Of a stretch of DNA of 64,000 bases, positions 33,015 to 41,276 are shown piece after piece. A program made the translations under genes and the position numbers. Every line of letters starts with the position of its first letter. Positions within the stretch are counted from its first letter, which is position 1. This stretch comes from Donghicola eburneus (lineage in GTDB: Bacteria; Pseudomonadota; Alphaproteobacteria; Rhodobacterales; Rhodobacteraceae), in the NCBI RefSeq assembly GCF_900115865.1, contig NZ_FOXY01000009.1:124001-188000 (forward strand), given 5' to 3'. The notes under the pieces are model-generated. The model was not told the origin of the DNA. It did not search any database and saw only the letters and a list, made by a program, of their open reading frames with translations.

Positions 33015-35956
33015 CCCGTTTGACCGGCGGTCTGATCGACCGCTCCAAGCCCCTGCACTTTACCTTCAACGGGCAGGGCTACAAAGGCTACGCTGGCGAC
33101 ACGCTGGCCTCGGCTTTGTTGGCCAATGGTGTGCAGCTGATGGGCCGCAGCTTCAAATACCACCGTCCGCGCGGCGTCTTCTCCGCCGGGTCCGAGGAAC
33201 CGAATGCGCTGGTCACTCTGCGAGATGGTGCGCGATCAGAGCCGAACACCCGCGCGACAGTAACCGAGTTGTACGATGGCCTGACCGCCAAATCACAAAA
33301 CCACATCGGCCCGCTGGACCGCGATCTCTTGGCGCTCAACGACCGCCTTGCGCCCTTCTTTGCCGCAGGGTTCTATTACAAGACCTTCATGTGGCCGCGT
33401 GCTTTCTGGGAAAAGCTTTACGAACCCGCGATCCGCAAAGCCGCAGGTCTTGGCGAATTGTCGATGTTGCCGGACCCAGATGCCTATGACAAAGGCTTCC
33501 TGCATTGCGACGTACTCATCGTCGGCGCTGGCGCAGCGGGATTGTCCGCTGCTCTGACCGCAGGACGGGCAGGGGCCAAAGTGATCCTCGCGGACGAAGA
33601 TTTCCAGGTCGGTGGCCGTCTTCTGGCTGAAAGCGATCTATTGGACGAGGCGCCAGCCTCTGATTGGGTCAACCGCACGCTGGCTGAGCTAGACAGCCTG
33701 CCAAACGTTCGCATCATGCCGCGCACCACTGTCTTTGGCACCTACGACCACGGCATCTATGGCGCGGTCGAGAAGGTTGCAGATCATCTGCCTGTGCCCG
33801 GCAATCATGTCCGCCAAACCCTATGGCGGATTACGGCGAAATCCTGCGTTCTAGCCGCTGGTGCGATTGAGCGGCACATTCCCTTTGCCGACAATGACCG
33901 CCCCGGGATCATGTTGTCGGGGGCCACGCGTGCCTATGCCAACCGATGGGCGGCCGCACCGGTCAAGTCTCCTTCGGATCCCGTTGCCATCTTTACCAAC
34001 GGCGACGATGGGCACCGCACCGCGCTGGACCTGATCGCCAAGGGCGCGCCCGTGCTTGGGGTCATCGACACCCGCGAGGATGCTCCGAAATTCGGGGACT
34101 ATCAGCTTTTCTCTGGCAGCACCGTCACCGGCTCAAAGGGGCGGCTAGGCCTAACCAGCATCCAAATTACCCGCAACGGCCAGTCATCTTGGCACGATGT
34201 GGGCGCTCTGGCTGTGGGCGGCGGCTGGAACCCCAATGTGCATTTGTCCTCGCACCATCGCGGGCGGCCCGTTTGGGACGACACCCTGCTCGCCTTTGTT
34301 CCCAGCCCGAATGGCCCCAAGGGAATGCATCCTGCTGGCGCCGCCGCAGGCCAAGGGGGCACGCAGGCCTCTCTGACAGACGGTATGCGCGCTGCGCTGG
34401 CTGCCCTGACCGAGATCGGCGTTATGGGTGCGGAAATTACACTACCCAAGGCCGAGAACCGCCCCAGCGCGCAAGAGGCCTACTGGCATGTCCCCGGCAA
34501 AAAACGCGCCTGGGTCGATTTTCAGAACGACGTGACCGTCAAGGACATCGCCCTGTCGCACAAGGAGAACATGCGCTCGGTCGAGCATCTGAAGCGTTGG
34601 ACAACTTTGGGGATGGCAACCGATCAGGGCAAGACCTCTAACATCTCGGCGTTGGCTGTGATGGCTGAACTCAGCGGCGCGACGATCCCAGAGACCGGTA
34701 CGACGATCTTCCGCCCGCCTTACACCGGCGTTTCGCTGGCCGTGTTGGGCGGCGGCGACACCGGCAAACACTTCCGCCCAACCCGACTGACCCCGACCCA
34801 CCACTGGGCCGAGTCTCAAGGCGCGGAATTCGTCGAAGTTGGTGCATGGATGCGCGCGCAATACTTCCCACAGGACGGCGAAACCCACTGGCGTCAGTCG
34901 GTCGACCGCGAAGTCAAAGCTGTCCGCTCGAGCGTTGGCCTGTGTGATGTGACGACCCTTGGCAAAATCGACGTCCAAGGCGCAGATGCGGGCGAATTCC
35001 TGAACCGCGTCTACGCCAACATGATGGGGACGCTCAAGGTTGGTATGGTCCGATACGGCTTGATGCTGCGCGAGGATGGACACCTGTATGATGACGGCAC
35101 CTGTGCCCGCCTGTCCGAAGAACACTACGTGGTGACAACCACCACAGCCAACGCGGGCCCTGTATATCGGAACATGGAATTCGCGCACCAATGCTTGTGG
35201 CCGGAACTGGATGTTCAGCTGATCTCGACCACGGATGCGTGGGCCCAGATCGCAGTCGCGGGCCCAAAATCCCGCGAACTCCTGAGCCGGATTGTCGATG
35301 ACTTTGACATCTCGAACGAGGCGTTCCCCTTCATGGCCTGTTCGGAACTGACAATCTGCAAAGGACTGCGGGCGCGTCTGTTCCGGATCTCTTTCTCGGG
35401 CGAATTGGCTTATGAAATCGCAGTACCCGCGCGCTACGGTCACGCCCTGATGGAGCGCTTGATAGAGCAGGGGCGCGACCTTGGTGCGACCCCCTATGGG
35501 ACAGAGGCGCTTGCCGTCCTTCGGATTGAGAAGGGGCACGCGGCAGGCGCAGAACTGAACGGGCAGACCACAGCAGCGATGCTCGGGTTGGGCAAAATGG
35601 TGTCCGCCAAAAAGGACTCGATCGGCGCGGTGATGTCCCGCCGCGAAGGTCTGGCAAAGGACACCCGCCGTCTGGTTGGACTGAAACCTGTCAATGGCGC
35701 GATGCAAGTTCGGGCGGGTTCGCACCTATTCACCAAGGGTACAGAGCAAAACCTGTCAACCGACCAAGGTTGGGTCACTTCGTCCTGTTATTCGCCCCAT
35801 GTGGGCGGCTACATCGCCCTAGGGTATCTCGTAAATGGCGATACCCGCCAAGGCGAGATCATATCCGCGGCCAACCCTCTCGAAAGGCAAGAATTCGATG
35901 TCGAAGTCGTCTCGGCCCATTTCGTTGATCCCGAAGGAGTACGTCTCCGTGACTGA
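33011..35956 (+). CDS. mgdC: N-methylglutamate dehydrogenase subunit C (sarcosine oxidase alpha-like)
   Basis: 981 residues from the ATG at 33011; the upstream extension lies in the mgdA/B genes. The N-terminal part has a SoxA-type 2Fe-2S-like fold (FTFNGQGYKGYAGDTLASAL, RSFKYHRPRGVFSAGSEEPN). An NAD/FAD-binding core starts at about 160 with DVLIVGAGAAGLSAAL. The C-terminal third is a GcvT-like tetrahydrofolate domain. This large subunit carries NAD and couples the formaldehyde-level C1 to tetrahydrofolate. It overlaps mgdD by eight bases. Confidence 0.92.
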   Translation: MTRLTGGLIDRSKPLHFTFNGQGYKGYAGDTLASALLANGVQLMGRSFKYHRPRGVFSAGSEEPNALVTLRDGARSEPNTRATVTELYDGLTAKSQNHIGPLDRDLLALNDRLAPFFAAGFYYKTFMWPRAFWEKLYEPAIRKAAGLGELSMLPDPDAYDKGFLHCDVLIVGAGAAGLSAALTAGRAGAKVILADEDFQVGGRLLAESDLLDEAPASDWVNRTLAELDSLPNVRIMPRTTVFGTYDHGIYGAVEKVADHLPVPGNHVRQTLWRITAKSCVLAAGAIERHIPFADNDRPGIMLSGATRAYANRWAAAPVKSPSDPVAIFTNGDDGHRTALDLIAKGAPVLGVIDTREDAPKFGDYQLFSGSTVTGSKGRLGLTSIQITRNGQSSWHDVGALAVGGGWNPNVHLSSHHRGRPVWDDTLLAFVPSPNGPKGMHPAGAAAGQGGTQASLTDGMRAALAALTEIGVMGAEITLPKAENRPSAQEAYWHVPGKKRAWVDFQNDVTVKDIALSHKENMRSVEHLKRWTTLGMATDQGKTSNISALAVMAELSGATIPETGTTIFRPPYTGVSLAVLGGGDTGKHFRPTRLTPTHHWAESQGAEFVEVGAWMRAQYFPQDGETHWRQSVDREVKAVRSSVGLCDVTTLGKIDVQGADAGEFLNRVYANMMGTLKVGMVRYGLMLREDGHLYDDGTCARLSEEHYVVTTTTANAGPVYRNMEFAHQCLWPELDVQLISTTDAWAQIAVAGPKSRELLSRIVDDFDISNEAFPFMACSELTICKGLRARLFRISFSGELAYEIAVPARYGHALMERLIEQGRDLGATPYGTEALAVLRIEKGHAAGAELNGQTTAAMLGLGKMVSAKKDSIGAVMSRREGLAKDTRRLVGLKPVNGAMQVRAGSHLFTKGTEQNLSTDQGWVTSSCYSPHVGGYIALGYLVNGDTRQGEIISAANPLERQEFDVEVVSAHFVDPEGVRLRD

Positions 35957-36500
35957 TTTGACCCCGATCACTGCGCTTGGCGCACAAACCGCGCGGCAAG
36001 AAACGTTTGGCGCGCTCGCGATCACCGAGAATGCCGACCTTGGCATAGCCTCACTCGCCCTGCGAAAGGGGCAAGAGGCGCCGATGGTCTTCGGCCTGAC
36101 GCTGCCTGATGTGGGCAAAATCAGCGGAACCGATGGCACCAGTGCTTTTTGGACGGGCGCCGGCCAGTGGATGATCATGAGCGTGGGGCAGGGCACTAGC
36201 GACTTTGCCAAGGCCGTAAAGGACGAGGCTCCCGCCTGCTCTGTGACCGAACAGACCGATGGCTTTGTTGCGTTTGAGCTGACCAGCGACGCGGAAACGC
36301 TGGAAAGGCTGATGACCAAACTGGTGAACCTGCCCGCCTCAGCTTTTTCGGCAGGGTGCGCCACCCGCACGGGACTCGAACATATGACGGTCTTCCTTGT
36401 TCGCCCAGCGGAGACGACCCTCACGGTGATCGGTATGCGGACCTTTGCAGATGCCCTCTGGCACGCCCTAAGCACTGCCGCCAAACGATTGGAGACATGA
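35949..36500 (+). CDS. mgdD: N-methylglutamate dehydrogenase subunit D (sarcosine oxidase gamma-like)
   Basis: 183 residues from the GTG at 35949, chosen because AAGGAG lies nine bases upstream; an in-frame ATG at 35898 has no comparable site and lies deeper in mgdC. The short GcvT-related gamma fold is recognisable, with [20 protein letters not shown], a GPGQW-like segment [11 protein letters not shown], and DATRLELRFDR-type C-terminal strands. The gene precedes folD by one base. Confidence 0.85.
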   Translation: MTDLTPITALGAQTARQETFGALAITENADLGIASLALRKGQEAPMVFGLTLPDVGKISGTDGTSAFWTGAGQWMIMSVGQGTSDFAKAVKDEAPACSVTEQTDGFVAFELTSDAETLERLMTKLVNLPASAFSAGCATRTGLEHMTVFLVRPAETTLTVIGMRTFADALWHALSTAAKRLET

Positions 36501-36501
36501 G

Positions 36502-37419
36502 ATGAGCGCCACACTTCTGGACGGCAAAGCCTTTGCCGCGACCCTTCGCAGCAAAGTTTCTGAACACGTCAGCGGACTGAAGGAAACGCACGGGATTACC
36601 CCCGGCTTGGCCGTAGTTCTGGTCGGCGAAGACCCTGCGAGCGAGGTTTATGTTCGAAACAAAGCGCGGCAAACCGTCGAAACCGGCATGCAATCCTTTG
36701 AACACCGTCTGCCTGCCGAGACTTCCGAAGCCGATCTGCTGGCCCTGATTGACCAGCTGAACAATGATCCGGCTGTGCACGGCATTCTGGTGCAACTCCC
36801 TTTGCCGGGCCATATGAATGCGGATCTCGTGATCAATGCAATTGAACCCGCCAAGGATGTTGATGGCTTCCACATATCGAATGTTGGCCTGCTGGGAACG
36901 GGACAAAAGGCGATGGTGCCCTGCACGCCGCTGGGTTGCCTGATGTTGCTTCGCGATCACCTTGGATCTCTGTCCGGCTTGAATGCGGTCGTGGTAGGCC
37001 GCTCGAACATCGTAGGCAAACCGATGGCGCAACTGCTGCTAGGAGATAGCTGCACGGTCACCATAGCGCATTCCCGCACCAAAGGGATTGAGGCGCTGTG
37101 CCGCTCTGCCGATATTCTCGTCGCTGCGGTCGGACGTCCGGAGATGATCAAGGGCGACTGGATCAAATCTGGAGCGACTGTGATCGACGTCGGCATTAAC
37201 CGCATTGATGCCCCTGAAAAGGGACTGCGCGAGGATGGCACCGTCAAAACCCGCCTCGTGGGCGACGTCGACTTTGACAGCGCTGTTCAGATCGCTGCAG
37301 CAATCACACCTGTCCCCGGCGGCGTCGGCCCGATGACCATCGCCTGCCTTTTGGCCAACACCGTGACGGCATGCTGCCGTGCAAACGGTTTGCCAGAGCC
37401 CCAAGGCCTAACCGCCTAA
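36502..37419 (+). CDS. folD: bifunctional methylene-tetrahydrofolate dehydrogenase / methenyl-tetrahydrofolate cyclohydrolase
   Basis: 305 residues. Family signatures are [20 protein letters not shown] (with the catalytic lysine segment), [21 protein letters not shown], and the NADP-loop [17 protein letters not shown]. It oxidises the methylene-tetrahydrofolate from N-methylglutamate dehydrogenase to formyl-tetrahydrofolate. It sits directly after mgdD and before purU, so it is probably a pathway-specific copy. Confidence 0.95.
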   Translation: MSATLLDGKAFAATLRSKVSEHVSGLKETHGITPGLAVVLVGEDPASEVYVRNKARQTVETGMQSFEHRLPAETSEADLLALIDQLNNDPAVHGILVQLPLPGHMNADLVINAIEPAKDVDGFHISNVGLLGTGQKAMVPCTPLGCLMLLRDHLGSLSGLNAVVVGRSNIVGKPMAQLLLGDSCTVTIAHSRTKGIEALCRSADILVAAVGRPEMIKGDWIKSGATVIDVGINRIDAPEKGLREDGTVKTRLVGDVDFDSAVQIAAAITPVPGGVGPMTIACLLANTVTACCRANGLPEPQGLTA

Positions 37420-37490
37420 TCCCCATCTTTCACACAAAAAACAAACAGATAGGGCGCGCCCCGCAGCGCGCTGCCAACTCGGAGTATGTC

Positions 37491-38375
37491 ATGTCGAAAT
37501 ATTGCCTCACCGTCACCTGTGACACCAGCCGCGGCATCGTGGCCGCGATTTCCACTTTCTTGGCCGAGCACGGATGCAACATCACCGACTGCTCGCAGTT
37601 CGATGACATGGACACCAGCCAGTTCTTTATGCGCGTCGGCTTTGCCTCTGAAACCGGCGCGACGCTGGAGGAATTGGAAGCAGCCTTTGCTCCCGTGGTC
37701 GAGAAATTCGGAATGCAGGCAGCCTTCCACAACGAAGCCGAGAAGATGAAAGTCGTTATCATGGTCAGTCGCTTTGGCCACTGCCTGAACGATTTGCTCT
37801 ACCGTGTCCGCATTGGTGCTCTGCCGATTGAGGTGGTCGCAGTGATCTCGAACCACATGGATTACCAAAAGGCTGTCGTGAACGCCGACATTCCGTTCCA
37901 TTGCATCAAGGTGACCAAAGACAACAAACCAGAGGCCGAAGCTGCCATCATGAAGGTGGTCGAGGATGCAGAGGCAGACCTGATCGTGTTGGCCCGCTAT
38001 ATGCAGATCCTGTCGGATGAGATGTGCGAAAAGATGTCGGGACGGATTATCAACATCCATCACTCGTTCTTACCGTCATTCAAGGGCGCAAACCCCTATA
38101 AACAAGCTTATGCCCGCGGCGTGAAATTGATCGGAGCGACCTCTCACTATGTGACCGCCGATCTGGACGAAGGTCCGATCATCGAGCAGGACATCGTTCG
38201 CGTAACCCATGCGCAGTCGCCCGCAGACTATGTGTCGCTTGGCCGTGATGTCGAAGCGCAGGTGCTTGCACGTGCTGTGCATGCCCACGCCCACCATCGC
38301 GTTTTCCTGAATGGCAATAAAACTGTCGTCGTTCCGGCCTCTCCCAGCTCCTACACCTCGGAAAAAATGGGCTAA
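37491..38375 (+). CDS. purU: formyltetrahydrofolate deformylase
   Basis: 294 residues from the ATG at 37491 (MSKYCLTVTCDTSRGIVAAI). An N-terminal ACT domain (about 1-85) precedes a formyl-transferase fold. Catalytic-site segments are present: the MVSRFGHCLNDLLYR start, IINIHHSFLPSFKGANPY, and TADLDEGPIIEQD. It hydrolyses formyl-tetrahydrofolate to formate and tetrahydrofolate, completing C1 oxidation. An intrinsic terminator follows about 25 bases downstream. Confidence 0.94.
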   Translation: MSKYCLTVTCDTSRGIVAAISTFLAEHGCNITDCSQFDDMDTSQFFMRVGFASETGATLEELEAAFAPVVEKFGMQAAFHNEAEKMKVVIMVSRFGHCLNDLLYRVRIGALPIEVVAVISNHMDYQKAVVNADIPFHCIKVTKDNKPEAEAAIMKVVEDAEADLIVLARYMQILSDEMCEKMSGRIINIHHSFLPSFKGANPYKQAYARGVKLIGATSHYVTADLDEGPIIEQDIVRVTHAQSPADYVSLGRDVEAQVLARAVHAHAHHRVFLNGNKTVVVPASPSSYTSEKMG

Positions 38376-38398
38376 GACGCGCAACGCATCCAGTTTTG

Positions 38399-38428
38399 AG
38401 AGGCTCGGCAGTTCGCCGGGCCTCTTTT
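38399..38428 (+). terminator. intrinsic terminator after purU
   Basis: AGAGGC (38399-38404) and GCCTCT (38420-38425) with an inner CGGC/GCCG pair, followed by a TTTT run. It ends the mgd-folD-purU transcript upstream of the gntR promoter. Confidence 0.8.
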
Positions 38429-38454
38429 CGTGTGCGCGATTGGCTCGAGGGCTC

Positions 38455-38463
38455 TGGACCAAT
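38455..38463. promoter_or_regulatory. putative operator half-site upstream of gntR (motif B)
   Basis: TGGACCAAT is identical to the right arm of the palindrome at 25869-25877, with a further ATTGG at 38439-38443. It lies 57-65 bases before the TTG start of the gntR gene. Confidence 0.45.
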
Positions 38464-38479
38464 CACGTCACAACACCTT

Positions 38480-38521
38480 AAAGTCGGTCCTTGTTTCATG
38501 CCTTTACCAAGGACCGACTTT
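38480..38521. promoter_or_regulatory. 14-bp inverted repeat covering the gntR ribosome-binding site
   Basis: Perfect arms at 38480-38493 (AAAGTCGGTCCTTG) and 38508-38521 (CAAGGACCGACTTT), 14-base loop. The right arm contains the AAGGA ribosome-binding site and the first two bases of the TTG start at 38520. It could be a protein operator or an RNA stem that hides the start. Confidence 0.65.
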
Positions 38522-39233
38522 GCAGAACCCTTCGACGCCAGCGGATGGGGCCTACCTTCCGGGGGCAACCGTCAAATACGTTATTGAAACGCTCTCGACG
38601 CGGATCGCCACGCAGGAATACGCGACAGAAGAGCGTCTTCCTTCGGAACGTCAGTTGGCGCAGGAATTGGGTGTTGCACGAAACACCGTGCGCGAAGCCC
38701 TAGACCACTTGGAAAGCCGCGGCATGATCCGCCGTCGTCCTGGGTCCGGTTCGTTTGTCACGTATGACCCGAATATCGAAGGCAAGACTCTGTCCCCCGT
38801 GGCCGCTGAAACTGGCCCACTGCAATTGCAGGTGATGCGCGGGATCATCGAGCCCGAGATGGTCCGATTGGCCATTGTGAACATGTCGCCCAAGCAAATT
38901 GAGGCCCTGTCCGTAGTCTTGTCCAAAATGGAAAAGGTCCAGACCGACGCCACAGCCTTTGTCCGCTTGGAAGAGGAGTTCCACAGATTGCTGGCCGAAG
39001 GCACCGGCAACCCATTGCTTGTGGCCTGTTACAATCTGGTCTTGGATGCACGGCGTCAGTCATTCCGCGCAGCGATGTATCGTCGTCACCTGACGCCCAT
39101 GCGTCTGGCCATCTACCAGCGCGGCTATAATGGCCTGTTCAATGCCATCGCTGCCCGCGACATCGAAGAGGCCAGCGAATTCATGAAGCTCGCTTTGATA
39201 GAAGATCAAAGGCTTTTGCTGCAAGAGGACTGA
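38520..39233 (+). CDS. GntR-family (FadR subfamily) transcriptional regulator
   Basis: 237 residues from a TTG at 38520 preceded by AAGGA with six-base spacing. An in-frame ATG at 38430 would add 30 residues of poor character, running through the inverted repeat. The winged helix (about 10-85) has ERLPSERQLAQELGVARNTVREALDHLESRG. The FCD-type effector domain (about 95-230) has EEEFHRLLAEGTGNPLLV and histidines that may bind metal. Set between mgd-folD-purU and amt-dmm, it is probably a local controller; direct target sites are inferred only. Confidence 0.85.
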   Translation: MQNPSTPADGAYLPGATVKYVIETLSTRIATQEYATEERLPSERQLAQELGVARNTVREALDHLESRGMIRRRPGSGSFVTYDPNIEGKTLSPVAAETGPLQLQVMRGIIEPEMVRLAIVNMSPKQIEALSVVLSKMEKVQTDATAFVRLEEEFHRLLAEGTGNPLLVACYNLVLDARRQSFRAAMYRRHLTPMRLAIYQRGYNGLFNAIAARDIEEASEFMKLALIEDQRLLLQED

Positions 39234-39497
39234 TTGGTTCAACCGGTCCAACGGCAGCTCCGAACCAGTCCAACGCCTCTTATCTTAGCCCAAAGAGCCC
39301 AGATCGCGCAGGTGATTCACCCGCGCGGCCCATCCTCGCTTGTACACGATAGCGCGAACGGACGTCAAAAACCGTCAAGAGCCCGCCTAAAACTTCATCA
39401 AAGATGAGGCCGATGCTTGGGTTTTAACAGACCTGTCCGTCAAAAATATTTCCTACCACGAAAAAAGTTTATCCCAAGGTGATTTTCACCGTTCACT

Positions 39498-39516
39498 TGG
39501 TCCTGTCGAGGGACCA
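39498..39516. promoter_or_regulatory. putative operator upstream of amt (motif B-like)
   Basis: TGGTCC (39498-39503) and GGACCA (39511-39516) form a perfect six-base inverted repeat with a seven-base spacer, 76 bases before the amt start. The core equals that of the motif B palindrome at 25856, with wider spacing. Confidence 0.45.
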
Positions 39517-39525
39517 TTCCATAAA

Positions 39526-39541
39526 ATTGGTTTGAGCCAAT
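39526..39541. promoter_or_regulatory. putative operator upstream of amt (motif A copy 3)
   Basis: ATTGG-TTTGAG-CCAAT contains TTGGTTTGAGCCA (39527-39539), matching the two copies upstream of tmm at 11 or more of 13 positions. It lies 50 bases before the amt start. Confidence 0.5.
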
Positions 39542-39591
39542 CCGGTCCGCTCGCAGACTCTTCGCAAGTCTAACAGGACGAGGATAACGCA

Positions 39592-40971
39592 TTGGAACAA
39601 GATCTCGCATCTCTGGCTGCCGCTGTCGCGGAGCTGACGGACAAGGCGGCCGCCACCAACGGCACCTTTGCCGAAACATTCTACTATCTGACGATCCCGC
39701 TCATGGTCCTGATCCATGCCGGGTTCCTCGCTTATGAAATGGGCGCATCGCGGTCGAAAAACGCGCTGGCCTCTGGCATCAAGAACATTCTCGCGTTCGC
39801 GATGATCATCCCCTTCTTCTACTTTGTCGGCTGGTGGATCTACTGGGCCTTCCCCACAGGTCTGACCCTCAGCGAAGGCGCAATGGGCATTTCCGGATTG
39901 GCCTATGCCAACGAGATCGCCTTGCCGTGGAGCCAATATATGGGCCCCAATTTGGACGATCGCTCATCGGGCGTTTTCTGGGGCGCATTCGTCCTGTTCG
40001 CCGCAACCACCGCGTCGATCATGTCCGGCGGCGTCATCGAGCGCATCAAGCTCACCGGCTTTGTTGTGCTGGCCATCATTCTGGGCTCGTTCGTCTGGAT
40101 TCTGGCAGGCGCATGGGGCTGGCACTCTGACGGTTGGCTGGTCACCCAGTGGGGCTACCACGACTTTGGCGCGGCGGGTGTTGTGCACATGATCGCGGGC
40201 TTCTTTACCCTTGGCGTTCTGATGAACCTCGGGCCGCGGATCGGCAAGTTCAATGCGGACGGTTCCGCAAACCACATCGCGGGCCACTCAATGCCTATGA
40301 CCTTGATCGGCCTGATGCTGATCATCGCGGGCTTCTGGGGCTTCCTCATGGGCTGCGTCATCGTTCCCGGCGAAGCATGGTCGTGGGGCGATACCATCGA
40401 AGCCACCATCTACGGCACGCCCATGACCATCTCGGGCATGACCTTCAACACCTTGATGGGCTTTGCTGGTGGCATCATCGGGGCATGGATGGTTACGCGT
40501 GATCCGTTCTGGATGATGTCCGGTGCGCTTGGCGGCATCATCTCTTGTGCGGCGGGTCTTGACCTGTGGTACCCGCCTATGGCCTTTGCCATCGGCTTCA
40601 TCGGCGCCTGCGCCATGCCATTTGTGGCGTCGTTCGTCGAACGTCGCGGCATCGACGATGCGGTTGGCGCATTTGCCGTCCACGGTTTCCTTGGCATGTG
40701 GGGCCTGCTGGCCGTCGGCATCGCAGCCCAAGGCTACCCAGCCCTGTTTGGCGAGGACGTGATCACCACATCGTTCATCGGCCAGTTGGTTGGCGCGATC
40801 GTTATGGGTCTGCTTGGCTTTGTTCCTGGTTACGTTGCCTCGTGGATCCTGAAGGTCACAGGCCAGCTGCGCGTCCCCGCCGAAGCCGAAGTGCTGGGTC
40901 TGGACGCGGTCAAAGTCCCTGCCTCTGCCTATCCCGAAGCTCTGCACCCGTCGGTCAGCCCCGCCGAGTGA
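39592..40971 (+). CDS. amt: ammonium transporter
   Basis: 459 residues from a TTG at 39592 with an AGGACGAGG region upstream. Eleven transmembrane helices are expected. Amt/Rh signatures are present: twin pore histidines in the helices with GYHDFGAAGVVHMIAG and AVGAFAVHGFLGMWG, and the phenylalanine-gate region. It imports ammonium or recaptures what leaks during demethylation; in this island a role in methylammonium entry is possible. No glnK/glnB gene is adjacent. Confidence 0.93.
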   Translation: MEQDLASLAAAVAELTDKAAATNGTFAETFYYLTIPLMVLIHAGFLAYEMGASRSKNALASGIKNILAFAMIIPFFYFVGWWIYWAFPTGLTLSEGAMGISGLAYANEIALPWSQYMGPNLDDRSSGVFWGAFVLFAATTASIMSGGVIERIKLTGFVVLAIILGSFVWILAGAWGWHSDGWLVTQWGYHDFGAAGVVHMIAGFFTLGVLMNLGPRIGKFNADGSANHIAGHSMPMTLIGLMLIIAGFWGFLMGCVIVPGEAWSWGDTIEATIYGTPMTISGMTFNTLMGFAGGIIGAWMVTRDPFWMMSGALGGIISCAAGLDLWYPPMAFAIGFIGACAMPFVASFVERRGIDDAVGAFAVHGFLGMWGLLAVGIAAQGYPALFGEDVITTSFIGQLVGAIVMGLLGFVPGYVASWILKVTGQLRVPAEAEVLGLDAVKVPASAYPEALHPSVSPAE

Positions 40972-40998
40972 CCCCCTGTCATCTGAAAGGAATACGCA

Positions 40999-41175
40999 AT
41001 GGAATCTCCGTTTGACATGACCACCTGGGACGGTGTCACCGGCGCCATCTACACAGGCTACGGATCGGCCGAAGGCTTCTGGCTCTTGCTCTGCCTCGTG
41101 CTTGTTGTCGTCGCGATCGTGTTCGGCTGGCGCCACGAAGAGCATGCCTACAAGGCAACCGAAAAGAAGGGCTGA
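40999..41175 (+). CDS. 58-residue single-pass membrane protein of unknown function
   Basis: The ATG at 40999 is preceded by GAAAGGAA and the frame runs to TGA at 41173-41175. Residues 1-25 are polar (MESPFDMTTWDG at the start), 26-44 form one strongly hydrophobic helix (GFWLLLCLVLVVVAIVFGW), and the end is charged (RHEEH ... EKK). The gene lies 27 bases after amt in the same direction. It could be an accessory subunit of the Amt transporter or a membrane anchor for the Dmm enzyme. I recognise no family. Confidence 0.7.
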   Translation: MESPFDMTTWDGVTGAIYTGYGSAEGFWLLLCLVLVVVAIVFGWRHEEHAYKATEKKG

Positions 41176-41201
41176 GCCCTTTGACGGGCCGCTTTGGTCC
41201 G

Positions 41202-41231
41202 GCGCTGGCGGCACGGTCCCGCCGCCAGCGC
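41202..41231 (+). other. GC-rich intercistronic hairpin before dmmD
   Basis: GCGCTGGCGG (41202-41211) and CCGCCAGCGC (41222-41231) give a perfect ten-base stem with a ten-base loop in the 101-base gap between the small membrane protein and dmmD. No T-run follows, so partial termination or mRNA stabilisation is more likely than full termination. Confidence 0.55.
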
Positions 41232-41276
41232 ACCCCCATCCAACACCACACTGACTGACCCGTAAGGACGAACACA

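Larger units (their letters stand above)
39234..39591. promoter_or_regulatory. intergenic region between gntR and amt with several TTGG/CCAA repeats
   Basis: About 358 bases without a supported gene. Just after gntR come ATTGGTTCAA and CCGGTCCAA (39233-39251). Nearer amt lie TGGTCC-N7-GGACCA (39498-39516) and ATTGG-N6-CCAAT (39526-39541). The middle, around 39450-39480, is AT-rich and may hold the amt promoter. A 79-codon minus-strand frame was rejected. Confidence 0.5.

Noticed and set aside
34442-35725. 427-codon minus-strand open frame over mgdC
   Set aside because: Antisense shadow of mgdC with no family features.
39234-39591. Sigma-54 promoter upstream of amt
   Set aside because: No TGGCAC-N5-TTGCW match was found in the region.
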